Translations under genes and position numbers: made by a program
The notes under the pieces: model-generated
The model's input: only the letters and a program-made list of their open reading frames with translations
Told to the model about the DNA's origin: nothing
Database searches by the model: none
Origin: Sphingomonas rubra
GTDB lineage: Bacteria > Pseudomonadota > Alphaproteobacteria > Sphingomonadales > Sphingomonadaceae
Direction: 5' to 3'
Assembly (NCBI RefSeq): GCF_900115745.1
Contig: NZ_FOXP01000001.1
Coordinates: forward strand, 248,001-312,000
Length of the DNA: 64,000 bases
Shown here: positions 17,289 through 25,215 of the stretch, one piece after another
How the letters are laid out: every line of letters starts with the position of its first letter
Numbering within the stretch: position 1 is the first letter of the stretch

Positions 17289-18047
17289 ATGAACACCGCT
17301 CCCGATCCGCAATTCTTCTCATCCTTCGACGGCACGCGCCTGGCCTGGTACGAGCTCGGCAACGGCCGTCCCGTGGTGCTGATCCACGGCTATTTCTCCG
17401 ACGCGTTCACCAATTGGATCCGGTACGGCCATGCCGCGGCCATCGCGGCGGAGGGATGCCGGGTCATCATGCCCGACCTGCGCGGGCATGGTGCGAGCGA
17501 TCGACCGCATGATGCGGCGGCCTACTCGCCGGACGCATTGACCCGTGACGGGCATGCGCTGATCGCCCATCTGGGGTTGAGCGACTATGATCTCGGCGGC
17601 TACTCGCTCGGTGCACGAACGACGTCGCGGATGCTGGTCACCGGCGCCACGCCCAAGCGGATCGTGTTCGCCGGCATGGGGCTGGAAGGGCTGACGCACA
17701 CGGATCGGCGCGTGGCGCATTTCCGCAATATCCTGACCCAACTGGGCAAACACGAGCGCGGCAGCCCGGAGTGGCTGGCGGAGGCGTTCCTGAAGACGAC
17801 CAAGGGCGATCCGCAGGCGCTGCTCGGCGTGCTGGACACCTTCGTCGACACTGCGCCGGACGACGTCGCGCGCTTCGCGCAACCGACGCTTGTCGTCGCG
17901 GGGGACGAGGATGGGGACAATGGATCGGCGCCCGCCCTTGCCGCAGCTTTGCCCAACGGCCGCTACGTGGAGGTGCCCGGCGGCCATATGAGCTCGGTCG
18001 CGAAGACGGAACTGGGCCAAGCGATTGCCGCATTCCTGGCGGCTTGA
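17289..18047 (+). CDS. Alpha/beta hydrolase
   Basis: 252 residues with the alpha/beta-hydrolase fold: oxyanion-hole motif VLIHGYFSDAFTNW, MPDLRGHGASDRP, nucleophile elbow LGGYSLGART (Ser in GYSLG), and catalytic His in VPGGHMSSV near the end; the acid is probably in VAGDEDGDN. The substrate is unknown. It lies 19 bases after pckA on the same strand and may be co-transcribed with it. Confidence 0.88.
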   Translation: MNTAPDPQFFSSFDGTRLAWYELGNGRPVVLIHGYFSDAFTNWIRYGHAAAIAAEGCRVIMPDLRGHGASDRPHDAAAYSPDALTRDGHALIAHLGLSDYDLGGYSLGARTTSRMLVTGATPKRIVFAGMGLEGLTHTDRRVAHFRNILTQLGKHERGSPEWLAEAFLKTTKGDPQALLGVLDTFVDTAPDDVARFAQPTLVVAGDEDGDNGSAPALAAALPNGRYVEVPGGHMSSVAKTELGQAIAAFLAA

Positions 18048-18099
18048 CCCGTTACCGCGCCAGCGCGATGGAATCCCCATAATATATCGAGAGGATGGC

Positions 18100-19932
18100 A
18101 TGAACCGTACCACCACGACGCTCGGCATGGTCGCTGCGCTGCTGTGCACCGCCGCTGCACCGCCGCCTGCACCGGCGCCGCAGCAGGCCGCGGGCACGAC
18201 GTCGGCGCAGGCCGATGCCTTCGTCGCCGAGGCGGAGAAGCAACTCGCCGCCGCGTCGGTGCCGAACAATCAGGTGAACTGGGTCAACGCGACCTACATC
18301 ACCGACGACACCGACGCGCTCGCCGCCTCGTCGAATGCCGCGCTAACCGAGCTGCAGGTCAAGCTCGCCAACCAGGCCGCGACCTTCGCGAAGACGCCGG
18401 GTCTGTCGTATGACACGAAGCGCAAGCTCGACCTGCTGCGCGGCGGTATCGTCCTGCCCGCACCCGATCGCCCCGGTGCTGCCGACCAGCTCGCGACGCT
18501 GACCACCAAGATGTCGTCCGCCTACGGCAAGGGTCGTGGTACGCTCGACGGCAAGCCGATCAACGGCTCCGATATCGAGGCGGCGATGGGGACGACACGC
18601 GATCCCGCCAAGCTGCAGGAGATGTGGACCAGCTGGCACGACAATGTCGGCGCGCCGATGCGGGCGGATTACCGGCAGATGGCGACCCTGGCCAATGAAG
18701 GGGCGAGAGGGCTCGGCTATTCCGATGTCGGCGCGATGTGGCGCTCCGGTTACGACATGCCCCCCGAGCAGTTCGCCGCCACGACCGACAAGATCTGGAA
18801 CGAGGTCAAACCGCTCTACCTCGCGCTCCACACCTATGTCCGGTGGAAGCTCAACGAGAAATACGGCAACGCCGTGCAGCCAAAGACCGGGCCGATCCGC
18901 GCCGACCTGCTCGGCAACATGTGGGCGCAGGAATGGGGCAACATCTACGACGTCGTCGCACCGAAAGGTGCCGGCGACCTCGGCTACGACGTCGGCGACC
19001 TGCTCGTCGCCAAACAATATGATCCAACGCGGATGGTCAAGCAGGGCGAGAGCTTCTACTCGTCGCTAGGCTTCCAGCCCCTGCCTAATACCTTCTGGCA
19101 GCGCTCGCAGATCGTGAAGCCCGCCGATCGGGAGGTGATCTGCCACGCCTCGGCCTGGGACATCGACAATCAGGACGATATCCGGATCAAGATGTGCACC
19201 AAGGTAAACGGCGACGACTTCGTCACCATCCACCACGAGCTCGGCCACAACTACTATCAGCGCGCGTACAAGGCGCAGCCGTTCCTCTACAAGAACGGCG
19301 CCAACGACGGCTTCCACGAGGCAATCGGCGACACGATCGCGCTGTCGATCACACCCGACTATCTGGTGAAGATCGGCCTGCTCGACCAAGCCAAGGTATC
19401 GGGCGCCGATAAGGACACGGGGCTGCTGCTCCGCCAGGCCATGGACAAGGTCGCCTTTCTGCCGTTCGGCCTGTTGATCGACAAATGGCGTTGGCAGGTG
19501 TTCTCGGGTCAGGTGACGCCGGCCAATTATCAGGCGGGCTGGGACGCGCTGCGCCTCCAATATCAGGGCGTGAAGCCGCCGGTCGCGCGGGACGAGAGCA
19601 AGTTCGATCCGGGTGCCAAGTACCACGTCCCCGCAGGCGTCCCCTACACGCGTTACTTCCTGGCGCGGGTTCTCCAGTTCCAATTCTACGAGGCGGCTTG
19701 CCGTCAGGCCGGATGGAAGGGACCGCTGCACCGCTGCTCGTTCTTCGGCAACAAGGAAGTCGGCCAACGTCTGAATGCGATGCTGGCGATGGGGCAGTCG
19801 AAGCCGTGGCCCGATGCGTTGCAAGTGTTCACCGGCAGCCGCGAGATGTCGGGCAAGGCACTGATCGCCTATTTCGCGCCGCTGAAAACCTGGCTCGACC
19901 AACAGAACCGCGGCAAGCCGCAAGGCTGGTAA
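18100..19932 (+). CDS. M2-family peptidyl-dipeptidase (ACE-like)
   Basis: 610 residues with an N-terminal signal peptide (MNRTTTTLGMVAALLCTAAAPPP) predicting export. The peptidase domain has the zinc site HHELGHNYY (His379, Glu380, His383) and the third ligand Glu407 in NDGFHEAIGD; the spacing equals that of human ACE. ACE-type enzymes remove C-terminal dipeptides from peptides; bacterial members are common in sphingomonads and xanthomonads. The chosen ATG at 18100 has a gaggatggc site in front; an upstream in-frame start at 18025 would overlap the hydrolase gene and lacks a signal-like start. Confidence 0.93.
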   Translation: MNRTTTTLGMVAALLCTAAAPPPAPAPQQAAGTTSAQADAFVAEAEKQLAAASVPNNQVNWVNATYITDDTDALAASSNAALTELQVKLANQAATFAKTPGLSYDTKRKLDLLRGGIVLPAPDRPGAADQLATLTTKMSSAYGKGRGTLDGKPINGSDIEAAMGTTRDPAKLQEMWTSWHDNVGAPMRADYRQMATLANEGARGLGYSDVGAMWRSGYDMPPEQFAATTDKIWNEVKPLYLALHTYVRWKLNEKYGNAVQPKTGPIRADLLGNMWAQEWGNIYDVVAPKGAGDLGYDVGDLLVAKQYDPTRMVKQGESFYSSLGFQPLPNTFWQRSQIVKPADREVICHASAWDIDNQDDIRIKMCTKVNGDDFVTIHHELGHNYYQRAYKAQPFLYKNGANDGFHEAIGDTIALSITPDYLVKIGLLDQAKVSGADKDTGLLLRQAMDKVAFLPFGLLIDKWRWQVFSGQVTPANYQAGWDALRLQYQGVKPPVARDESKFDPGAKYHVPAGVPYTRYFLARVLQFQFYEAACRQAGWKGPLHRCSFFGNKEVGQRLNAMLAMGQSKPWPDALQVFTGSREMSGKALIAYFAPLKTWLDQQNRGKPQGW

Positions 19933-19940
19933 GATGTGAG

Positions 19941-19971
19941 CCGTGTGCCGCCGGATAGCGGCGGCGCACGG
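19941..19971 (+). terminator. GC-rich hairpin after the M2 peptidase gene
   Basis: 13-base arms ccgtgtgccgccg and cggcggcgcacgg with one G-T pair and a 5-base loop, 8 bases after the stop codon. No U-run follows, so it may stabilise the 3' end rather than be an intrinsic terminator. Confidence 0.5.
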
Positions 19972-20058
19972 TTGAGTAGCTCCTCAGCCCGTTCACGTGA
20001 AACTTCTCGCAGGCCGTGCCGCGCTGTCCGCAGCGACCGCCATGCAACCAGCTTCTCG

Positions 20059-20508
20059 CTATGCCTTGTCGGGAACGGTATTCTCGTCCGCGATACCGGC
20101 CCGGAACGAGGCGCTTGAGTCTTTGCCGTCAGGTTGATGTGCCTTGCCATCCTTCGGCGTCGCCGGATCGGATGGTTTGGCGCTGCTTCCGCGCAGGGTA
20201 AGCAGGGCGGCCGCCGCCGCACCGGCTGCGGCCAGTCCGCCTGCGATCGCCGCTGCACCCCACTTGCCGCCGACCCTGTCCGTCGCGCTCTTGGCGGCGG
20301 TCACCGCCTTCGACTTGCGCGCAGCGGGGCTCGCCTGCCGCTTGGTCGAGCGGGGTTTGGCAGGTGCCTTCGCCTTCTTGACAGGAGCATCGGCGGCCTT
20401 CGCGGCGGTGCTGCGCGGCTGGGCCGACTTGGCGGGAGTGGTGGACCGACGACGAGCCGGCTTCTTGGCGGGCGGCGTGTCGGTGCCGGGGGTGTCGGTA
20501 TCGGCCAT
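20059..20508 (-). CDS. Histone-H1-like Lys/Ala-rich protein with a hydrophobic segment
   Basis: 149 residues. The first 80 are Lys, Ala, Pro, Thr and Arg rich with repeated AKS/AKP/KKAKAPAK-type blocks, like bacterial H1-like or AlgP-like DNA-binding tails. A glycine-alanine hydrophobic stretch (WGAAAIAGGLAAAGAAAAAL, about 83-102) follows, then an acidic hydrophilic tail. Nucleic-acid binding by the basic tail and possible membrane contact by the Gly-Ala segment are inferences. It is followed on the minus strand by nothing close; the NYN-LOTUS gene lies 59 bases upstream on the same strand. Confidence 0.7.
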   Translation of the reverse strand: MADTDTPGTDTPPAKKPARRRSTTPAKSAQPRSTAAKAADAPVKKAKAPAKPRSTKRQASPAARKSKAVTAAKSATDRVGGKWGAAAIAGGLAAAGAAAAALLTLRGSSAKPSDPATPKDGKAHQPDGKDSSASFRAGIADENTVPDKA

Positions 20509-20567
20509 CGACGGCTCTCCTCTGGAATGGATCGAACCGTAACGCTAGCGTCATGGAATGGTTGCGG

Positions 20568-21398
20568 TCAGCGCAGCCGTCGCACGAACGATCGCCCCCC
20601 CTCGCGCTGCTCGATCTGGAAATTGGGAACCGAGGCGATCAGGTCGGACAGGCGGCGGTAGCCGTAGTTTCGGACGTCGAAGCTCGAGCGATTGGCGGCG
20701 AGCTGCCCCATCGCCGCGAGGCTGACGAACCCTTTCTCGTCGCGCTTCGAGGCATCGTAGGCGTCGATCAGCAGCTGGAGCAATTCGGTATCGACGGGCG
20801 ATTTCCGCGTCGGCCGCGACACGGCGATCGGCGGCGGCAGCGATTCGGCGATCGGCACGTCGGTGGTGACGGGTTTGGCCGGTTGGGAGACGGGGGCGGG
20901 GGAGGGTGCCGCAGCGGCAGGTGCCGTGGCGTCCGTCGGCGTCTCTTGCTCGGCCGCGCTAGGCAGTGCGGCAACGTCGATGAAGCGGGTGCAGGCGCGG
21001 CGAAATGCCTCGGGCGTGCGCATCGTGCCGAAGCCGTAGACGGGAATTCCCTCCTGCCGAATACGCATGGCCAGCGGCATGAAATCGCTGTCGGACGACA
21101 TGATCCCGAACCCTTCCACCTTGCCGCGGAAGAGCAGATCCATCGCGTCGATGGTCATCTTCATGTCGGTGGCGTTCTTGCCCTTAGTGATGTCGAATTG
21201 CTGCTGCGGCTCGATACCATGGCGCACGGTCATGTCGCGCCAGCTCTTCAGTTCCGACTTCATCCAGTTGCCGTAGACGCGGCGGACGTTGACCGTGCCG
21301 AGTTCGGCCAGAACGGTCAGCACCGGGTCGAGCGTCGACGCCTGCGCATTGTCGGCGTCGATCAGGAGGGCGATGTTGCGGGTGGGAGTCTCGTCCAT
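20568..21398 (-). CDS. NYN (PIN-like) domain protein with C-terminal LOTUS/OST-HTH domain
   Basis: 276 residues. The N-terminal NYN domain (about 8-145) has the acidic active-site blocks ALLIDADNAQAS, KNATDMKMTIDAMDLL and MSSDSDFMPLAMRIRQEG, typical of LabA/DUF88 RNases. A Pro/Ala-rich linker (about 150-205) joins it to a LOTUS-like winged helix (about 205-276: LLIDAYDASKRDEKGFVSLAAMG, SFDVRNYGYRRLSDLIASV, FVRRL). LOTUS domains bind RNA, including G-rich and G-quadruplex RNA, so the protein is predicted to be an RNA-targeted nuclease. The cellular target is unknown. Confidence 0.9.
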   Translation of the reverse strand: MDETPTRNIALLIDADNAQASTLDPVLTVLAELGTVNVRRVYGNWMKSELKSWRDMTVRHGIEPQQQFDITKGKNATDMKMTIDAMDLLFRGKVEGFGIMSSDSDFMPLAMRIRQEGIPVYGFGTMRTPEAFRRACTRFIDVAALPSAAEQETPTDATAPAAAAPSPAPVSQPAKPVTTDVPIAESLPPPIAVSRPTRKSPVDTELLQLLIDAYDASKRDEKGFVSLAAMGQLAANRSSFDVRNYGYRRLSDLIASVPNFQIEQREGGRSFVRRLR

Positions 21399-21437
21399 GG
21401 CGCCCTTGTCGCTGGTCCGGCGCCCACCCGCAAGGCG

Positions 21438-21689
21438 TCACCCGTTCTGGCCGCGGCGATCGCTGTCGTAGGATTGGTTGTTGGCGATGTCGTCGGCCTT
21501 CTCGGCGCGGGTAATCGCTTCGGGATCGTCGACGGCGCGAGTGAGATCGGCCTGCGAGCCGATGTCGGTCTGGAGCGCGCCGCCGGCGCTGCCGGCAACG
21601 GCATCGGTATCCGCCTCGGCGACGGCGGCGTCGATCATCTTGGAGTCGTCGTGATCGCGAGCGGAGGTGGTGCGGGGGTTCTCGGCCAT
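21438..21689 (-). CDS. Small acidic protein, same frame as the greB 3' end
   Basis: 83 residues starting MAENPRTTSARDHDDSK at an ATG (21689-21687) with an excellent Shine-Dalgarno (gaaggag, 21704-21698) 8 bases upstream. The protein is hydrophilic and rich in Asp, Ala and Thr, with no recognised domain and probably little fold. The strong independent initiation site argues that it is a gene in its own right even though the greB frame enters it without a stop. Confidence 0.6.
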   Translation of the reverse strand: MAENPRTTSARDHDDSKMIDAAVAEADTDAVAGSAGGALQTDIGSQADLTRAVDDPEAITRAEKADDIANNQSYDSDRRGQNG

Positions 21690-22223
21690 GGGTACTTCTC
21701 CTTCCTCGCCCGAACGGGTGAGGGGAGGCGAGCGTTCCTCGCGGCACGGGTAGCGGAGGGATACCACCTCATACTCGCGGTCACCGGCAGGAAGGGTGAC
21801 GCGGCGCAGGTCGCCGACGGCGGCGCCGCGCAGCGCGCGGGCGAGGGGAGCGTTCCAGCCGATGCGGCCGGCGCCGGCGTCCGCCTCGTCGTCGCCGACG
21901 AGGGTCAGGACGCGTTCATTATCGTCCTCGTCGGCGATGGTGACGGTGGCGCCGAACCAGGCGCGGGTGCGGTCGGGCTGCTGCGCGGGATCGACGACCT
22001 TGGCGGCCTTCATCCGCTTGGACAGCCAGCCGAGGCGGCGATCGATCTCGCGCAGGCGCTTGCGCCCGTAGATGTAATCGCCGTTCTCCGAGCGGTCGCC
22101 GTTGCCCGCCGCCCAGGCGATCGTCTCGACCAGCGCCGGGCGCTCGGTGGCGAAGAGCCGGTCATATTCCTGGCGCAGTGTCGCGTAGCCGGCGGGGGTG
22201 ATGTAGTTGGGACGCGGCTCCAT
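21438..22223 (-). CDS. greB: GreB-type transcript cleavage factor with read-through C-terminal extension
   Basis: 261 residues as read; a normal GreB has about 158. Residues 1-75 form the coiled coil with the acidic tip GDRSENGDYIYGRKRLREID, which inserts into the RNA polymerase secondary channel; residues 80-160 form the C-terminal FKBP-like domain (WFGATVTIADED, NAPLARALRGAAVGD). After YEVVSLRYP there is no stop codon: the frame continues through a hairpin-forming segment into a separate-looking protein that has its own ribosome site and ATG at codon 179. The ATG at 22223 overlaps the slt stop (TGATG). It is either a fusion by stop loss or a sequencing artefact. Confidence 0.85.
   Translation of the reverse strand: MEPRPNYITPAGYATLRQEYDRLFATERPALVETIAWAAGNGDRSENGDYIYGRKRLREIDRRLGWLSKRMKAAKVVDPAQQPDRTRAWFGATVTIADEDDNERVLTLVGDDEADAGAGRIGWNAPLARALRGAAVGDLRRVTLPAGDREYEVVSLRYPCREERSPPLTRSGEEGEVPMAENPRTTSARDHDDSKMIDAAVAEADTDAVAGSAGGALQTDIGSQADLTRAVDDPEAITRAEKADDIANNQSYDSDRRGQNG
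21704..21723. repeat. Palindromic hairpin at the greB read-through junction
   Basis: cctcgcccgaacgggtgagg: 9-base arms with one mismatch around aa. Related in form, not identical, to the cctcccc-ggggagg hairpins bounding the insertions in the mutase and pccA genes. It lies just before the ribosome site of the 83-residue protein. Confidence 0.6.
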
Positions 22224-24256
22224 CAGCCGGGGCGCGACTTGCCGAGGTACCAGCTGAGCCGGGTCGCGCCCGTGCTCTTGGCGCGAGCCGGGTTCATCAG
22301 GTCGTAGACGACGGCGTTCTCCAGCACGCGCTGCACGTAATTGCGCGTCTCCGAATAGGGGATCGCTTCTACCCAATCGACCCAGTCGACCGTGCCGGTG
22401 CGCGGATCGCCATTCGCACGCAGCCACTTGTTCACGTTGCCGCCCCCCGCATTGTAGGCGGCGATCGCCAGGGGGTAGCTGCCATAGGTGGCGAAGACGC
22501 GCGCGAAATAGCTGGAGCCGAGCATGATCGAGATCGACGGATCGCTCGACAGCTGCTCGGGCGTGAAGCTGAGTCCGATTTTACCGCCCTGCTCTCGCGC
22601 GGTGGCGGGCATCAGCTGCATCAGACCGCGCGCGCCCGCGCCGGAGACGGCGGCGCGATCGAACTGGCTTTCCTGCCGGGCGATGGCGTGGATGATCGTC
22701 CAGCGATCCTCGTATCCGGCCGGAACCGGCACGGTCGGGAAGCCAAGCGCCGAATAGTCGGTCAGCCCGTTCTGCATCGCGCTGCGGCCGACCATCACGC
22801 CCAGATCAGGCCGACCGATGTCGCGCGACAGCTGCTCGGCGAAGAGATGATCGCTCTCCGTGGTGGCATCGGCGGCGATCTGGCGGACGAAAGCGGTCTG
22901 GTCCTTCCACTGGCCGATCTGGCCCAGGAAGCGCGCCGCCTGCACCGTCTCACGCGCGTCGAAACGGGCGCGGGCGGCGGGGTCGAGCGCGGCGCGCGAG
23001 ACGGCGGGCGGTGCGACCAGCGGCCGGCCCGTGCGCTCCAAGGCGAGTTGGCCGTAGAACTGGTCGCGATAGGCCGCGGCCTGGTCATAGAAGGCGGTCG
23101 CCTGCGGCGCGAGCCCGGCCGCCTCGGCAGCACGACCCGCCCAGTAGAAGCCTTTGGCGCGCGTTTGCGGCGCCTGGCTGCCGCGAGCGTAGCGTTCGAA
23201 CAGGGGCATCGCGTCGGCGGGGCGGCCGAGCTTCTTGAGCGCGGCCTGGCCGGCGAGCCAGACCAGCGAGGTATAATCGTCGCGCTCGCCGTACGGCTTC
23301 TTCGACACGTCGGTGCCGGCAGGATAGGCGTCGTCGACCTGGCGGCCGATGTCGTAGGCCTGCTGCCAATTGCCATCCGCGGCCGCGCCGCGCGCGTTGA
23401 CGAGCAGCACCTCGTACCATTCCTCGACGTTGCCGGGGCGGGTGGTGAGGCGGCGCGGCTGCGCCAGCCAGGTGCGCGCGGTGGGCGACAGCGTCTCCCG
23501 CAGCCAGGTGGCGCGGTCGGCGACGTAGCCGGGATCGCTCGCGTACAGCGCCTGCGTAGAGGCGGACAGCTCGGCGGCGTTGGACGCCTTGGTGCGGAAG
23601 GCGAGCCGGGCCTCGAACACGGGGCGACGCGCGGGGCTGGTGAGGATCAGCTGGCGCTGCGCGGCGCCGAGCGCGCCCTGCCACAGCAGCGCGTCCATGC
23701 GCGCGTCCTGATCGTCGGGCGAGAGGGCGCCGGGAAAGCCGCTCAGCACCGCGCTCTCGTCGGCGGAGGAGAGGGTGCCCATCCGCCAGGCGGCGCGCGC
23801 CGCGGCGTTGGCGCCGGCGACGTCGCCGGTGGCGAGCAGCGCGCGTGCCTGCGCCACCGTGCCGGCGGCGGTGAGCGGCGGAAAGCGGCGGAAGAAGGCG
23901 GCGACGCTCACCGGATTGCCGGTGCCGAGCCCCGCCTGCCGCTCGGCCGCGCGGCGGTTGGCGGTCTCGCCGGGCCAGCCGGGATGCGCGGTGACGAACT
24001 GGGCGTAGCTGTCGAACGGCAGCGCGTCGGTCTGCTGGAGTGCCCGCCACTGCGCCAGCGCCGACGCGATGGCGGGTGACACCGGCGGGCGGGCGGTGGC
24101 GGAAGGCGTCAGGGCACCGGCGGCTTGGCGGTTCGCCGCCTCGGTCGCGGCGGCGTCGCTCTGGCCCTGTACCAACTGGGGCATCGCGTGCGGCAGCGCG
24201 GCGGCGGCGCCCGCGGCGGTGAGGAGCAGGAGCGGCAGCTTGGCGGATGCGATCAT
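22223..24256 (-). CDS. slt: Soluble lytic murein transglycosylase (Slt70 type)
   Basis: 677 residues from ATG 24256, which places a signal peptide MIASAKLPLLLLTAAGAAAALPHA at the start (another ATG lies 7 codons upstream). A long alpha-helical superhelical part (about 60-520) precedes the SLT catalytic domain (about 530-660) with the catalytic Glu in HAIARQESQFDRAAVSGAGA, then GLMQLMPATA, YNAGGGNVNKWL and PYSETRNYVQRV. It cleaves peptidoglycan glycan strands to 1,6-anhydro products in the periplasm. The stop overlaps the greB start. Confidence 0.94.
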   Translation of the reverse strand: MIASAKLPLLLLTAAGAAAALPHAMPQLVQGQSDAAATEAANRQAAGALTPSATARPPVSPAIASALAQWRALQQTDALPFDSYAQFVTAHPGWPGETANRRAAERQAGLGTGNPVSVAAFFRRFPPLTAAGTVAQARALLATGDVAGANAAARAAWRMGTLSSADESAVLSGFPGALSPDDQDARMDALLWQGALGAAQRQLILTSPARRPVFEARLAFRTKASNAAELSASTQALYASDPGYVADRATWLRETLSPTARTWLAQPRRLTTRPGNVEEWYEVLLVNARGAAADGNWQQAYDIGRQVDDAYPAGTDVSKKPYGERDDYTSLVWLAGQAALKKLGRPADAMPLFERYARGSQAPQTRAKGFYWAGRAAEAAGLAPQATAFYDQAAAYRDQFYGQLALERTGRPLVAPPAVSRAALDPAARARFDARETVQAARFLGQIGQWKDQTAFVRQIAADATTESDHLFAEQLSRDIGRPDLGVMVGRSAMQNGLTDYSALGFPTVPVPAGYEDRWTIIHAIARQESQFDRAAVSGAGARGLMQLMPATAREQGGKIGLSFTPEQLSSDPSISIMLGSSYFARVFATYGSYPLAIAAYNAGGGNVNKWLRANGDPRTGTVDWVDWVEAIPYSETRNYVQRVLENAVVYDLMNPARAKSTGATRLSWYLGKSRPG

Positions 24257-24330
24257 GTGGACAGGATAGGGATGCAACCCGTATCTGTCCTGAACGAATT
24301 CACGATTTCGGCGCGAAGAGGCCCCCTTCC

Positions 24331-25215
24331 ATGTTCTCCGGTTCCATTCCTGCGCTGGTCACCCCGTTCGACGATGAAGGGCGGTTCGACGAGGCAGCGT
24401 TTCGCGACCTGGTCGAGTGGCAGATCGCGGAAGGATCGTCGGCGCTGGTCGCCTGCGGCACCACCGGCGAGGCGGCGACGCTGGACAAGGACGAGCATTT
24501 CCGCGTGGTGCGCGTCTGCGTCGAGCAGGCGAGGGGCCGCGTGCCGGTGATCGCGGGTGCGGGATCGAACGACACCGCGGTCGCGGCGGCGAACTTGTGC
24601 GCGGCGAAGGAGGCGGGAGCGGCCGCGGCGTTGATGGTGCCGCCTTATTACAACCGGCCGGGGCAGGAAGGCATCTTCCGCCATTTCGAGGCGCTCGCCC
24701 CCGCGTCGCCGCTCCCCATCGTGCTGTACAACGTACCCGCACGCACGGTGACGGACATCCTGCCGCAGACCGTGATCCGCATCGTCGAGGCGTTCCCGAC
24801 CGTCTTCGTAGCGATCAAGGACGCGAGCGGCGCACTGGCGCGGGTGACGCAGCATCGACTGGCGCTCCGTGACGGCTTCGTCCAGCTGTCGGGCAACGAC
24901 GACCTGTCGCTCGCGTTCAACGCGATGGGCGGCGTCGGGTGCATCTCCGTCACCGCCAATGCGGCCCCGCGGCTGTGCGCCGAGTTCCAGGCGGCGTGCG
25001 CGAGTGGCGACCACGCGGCGGCGCTGGCGCTGCACGAGCGGCTGTACCGGCTGCACGACGCGATGTTCGTCGATGCCTCGCCGGGGCCGGTCAAATACGC
25101 GCTGACCCGCGTGCGACCGGGCTTCCCGCCGGCCCTGCGGCTGCCGATGACGCCCGCGAACGAGGCGGCGCGCGCGGCGGTGGACGCCGGATTGAGCGCG
25201 GCGGGCCTCGCCTGA
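24331..25215 (+). CDS. dapA: 4-hydroxy-tetrahydrodipicolinate synthase
   Basis: Condenses pyruvate with aspartate semialdehyde in lysine and diaminopimelate synthesis. 294 residues, TIM barrel. Seen: ACGTTGEAATL (substrate loop with the TT pair), catalytic Tyr133 in LYNVPART, Schiff-base Lys163 in VAIKDASG. The ATG at 24331 is preceded by cccccttcc, a weak ribosome site. It is divergent from slt with 74 bases between the starts, and its stop overlaps the start of the YcaQ-like gene. Confidence 0.95.
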   Translation: MFSGSIPALVTPFDDEGRFDEAAFRDLVEWQIAEGSSALVACGTTGEAATLDKDEHFRVVRVCVEQARGRVPVIAGAGSNDTAVAAANLCAAKEAGAAAALMVPPYYNRPGQEGIFRHFEALAPASPLPIVLYNVPARTVTDILPQTVIRIVEAFPTVFVAIKDASGALARVTQHRLALRDGFVQLSGNDDLSLAFNAMGGVGCISVTANAAPRLCAEFQAACASGDHAAALALHERLYRLHDAMFVDASPGPVKYALTRVRPGFPPALRLPMTPANEAARAAVDAGLSAAGLA

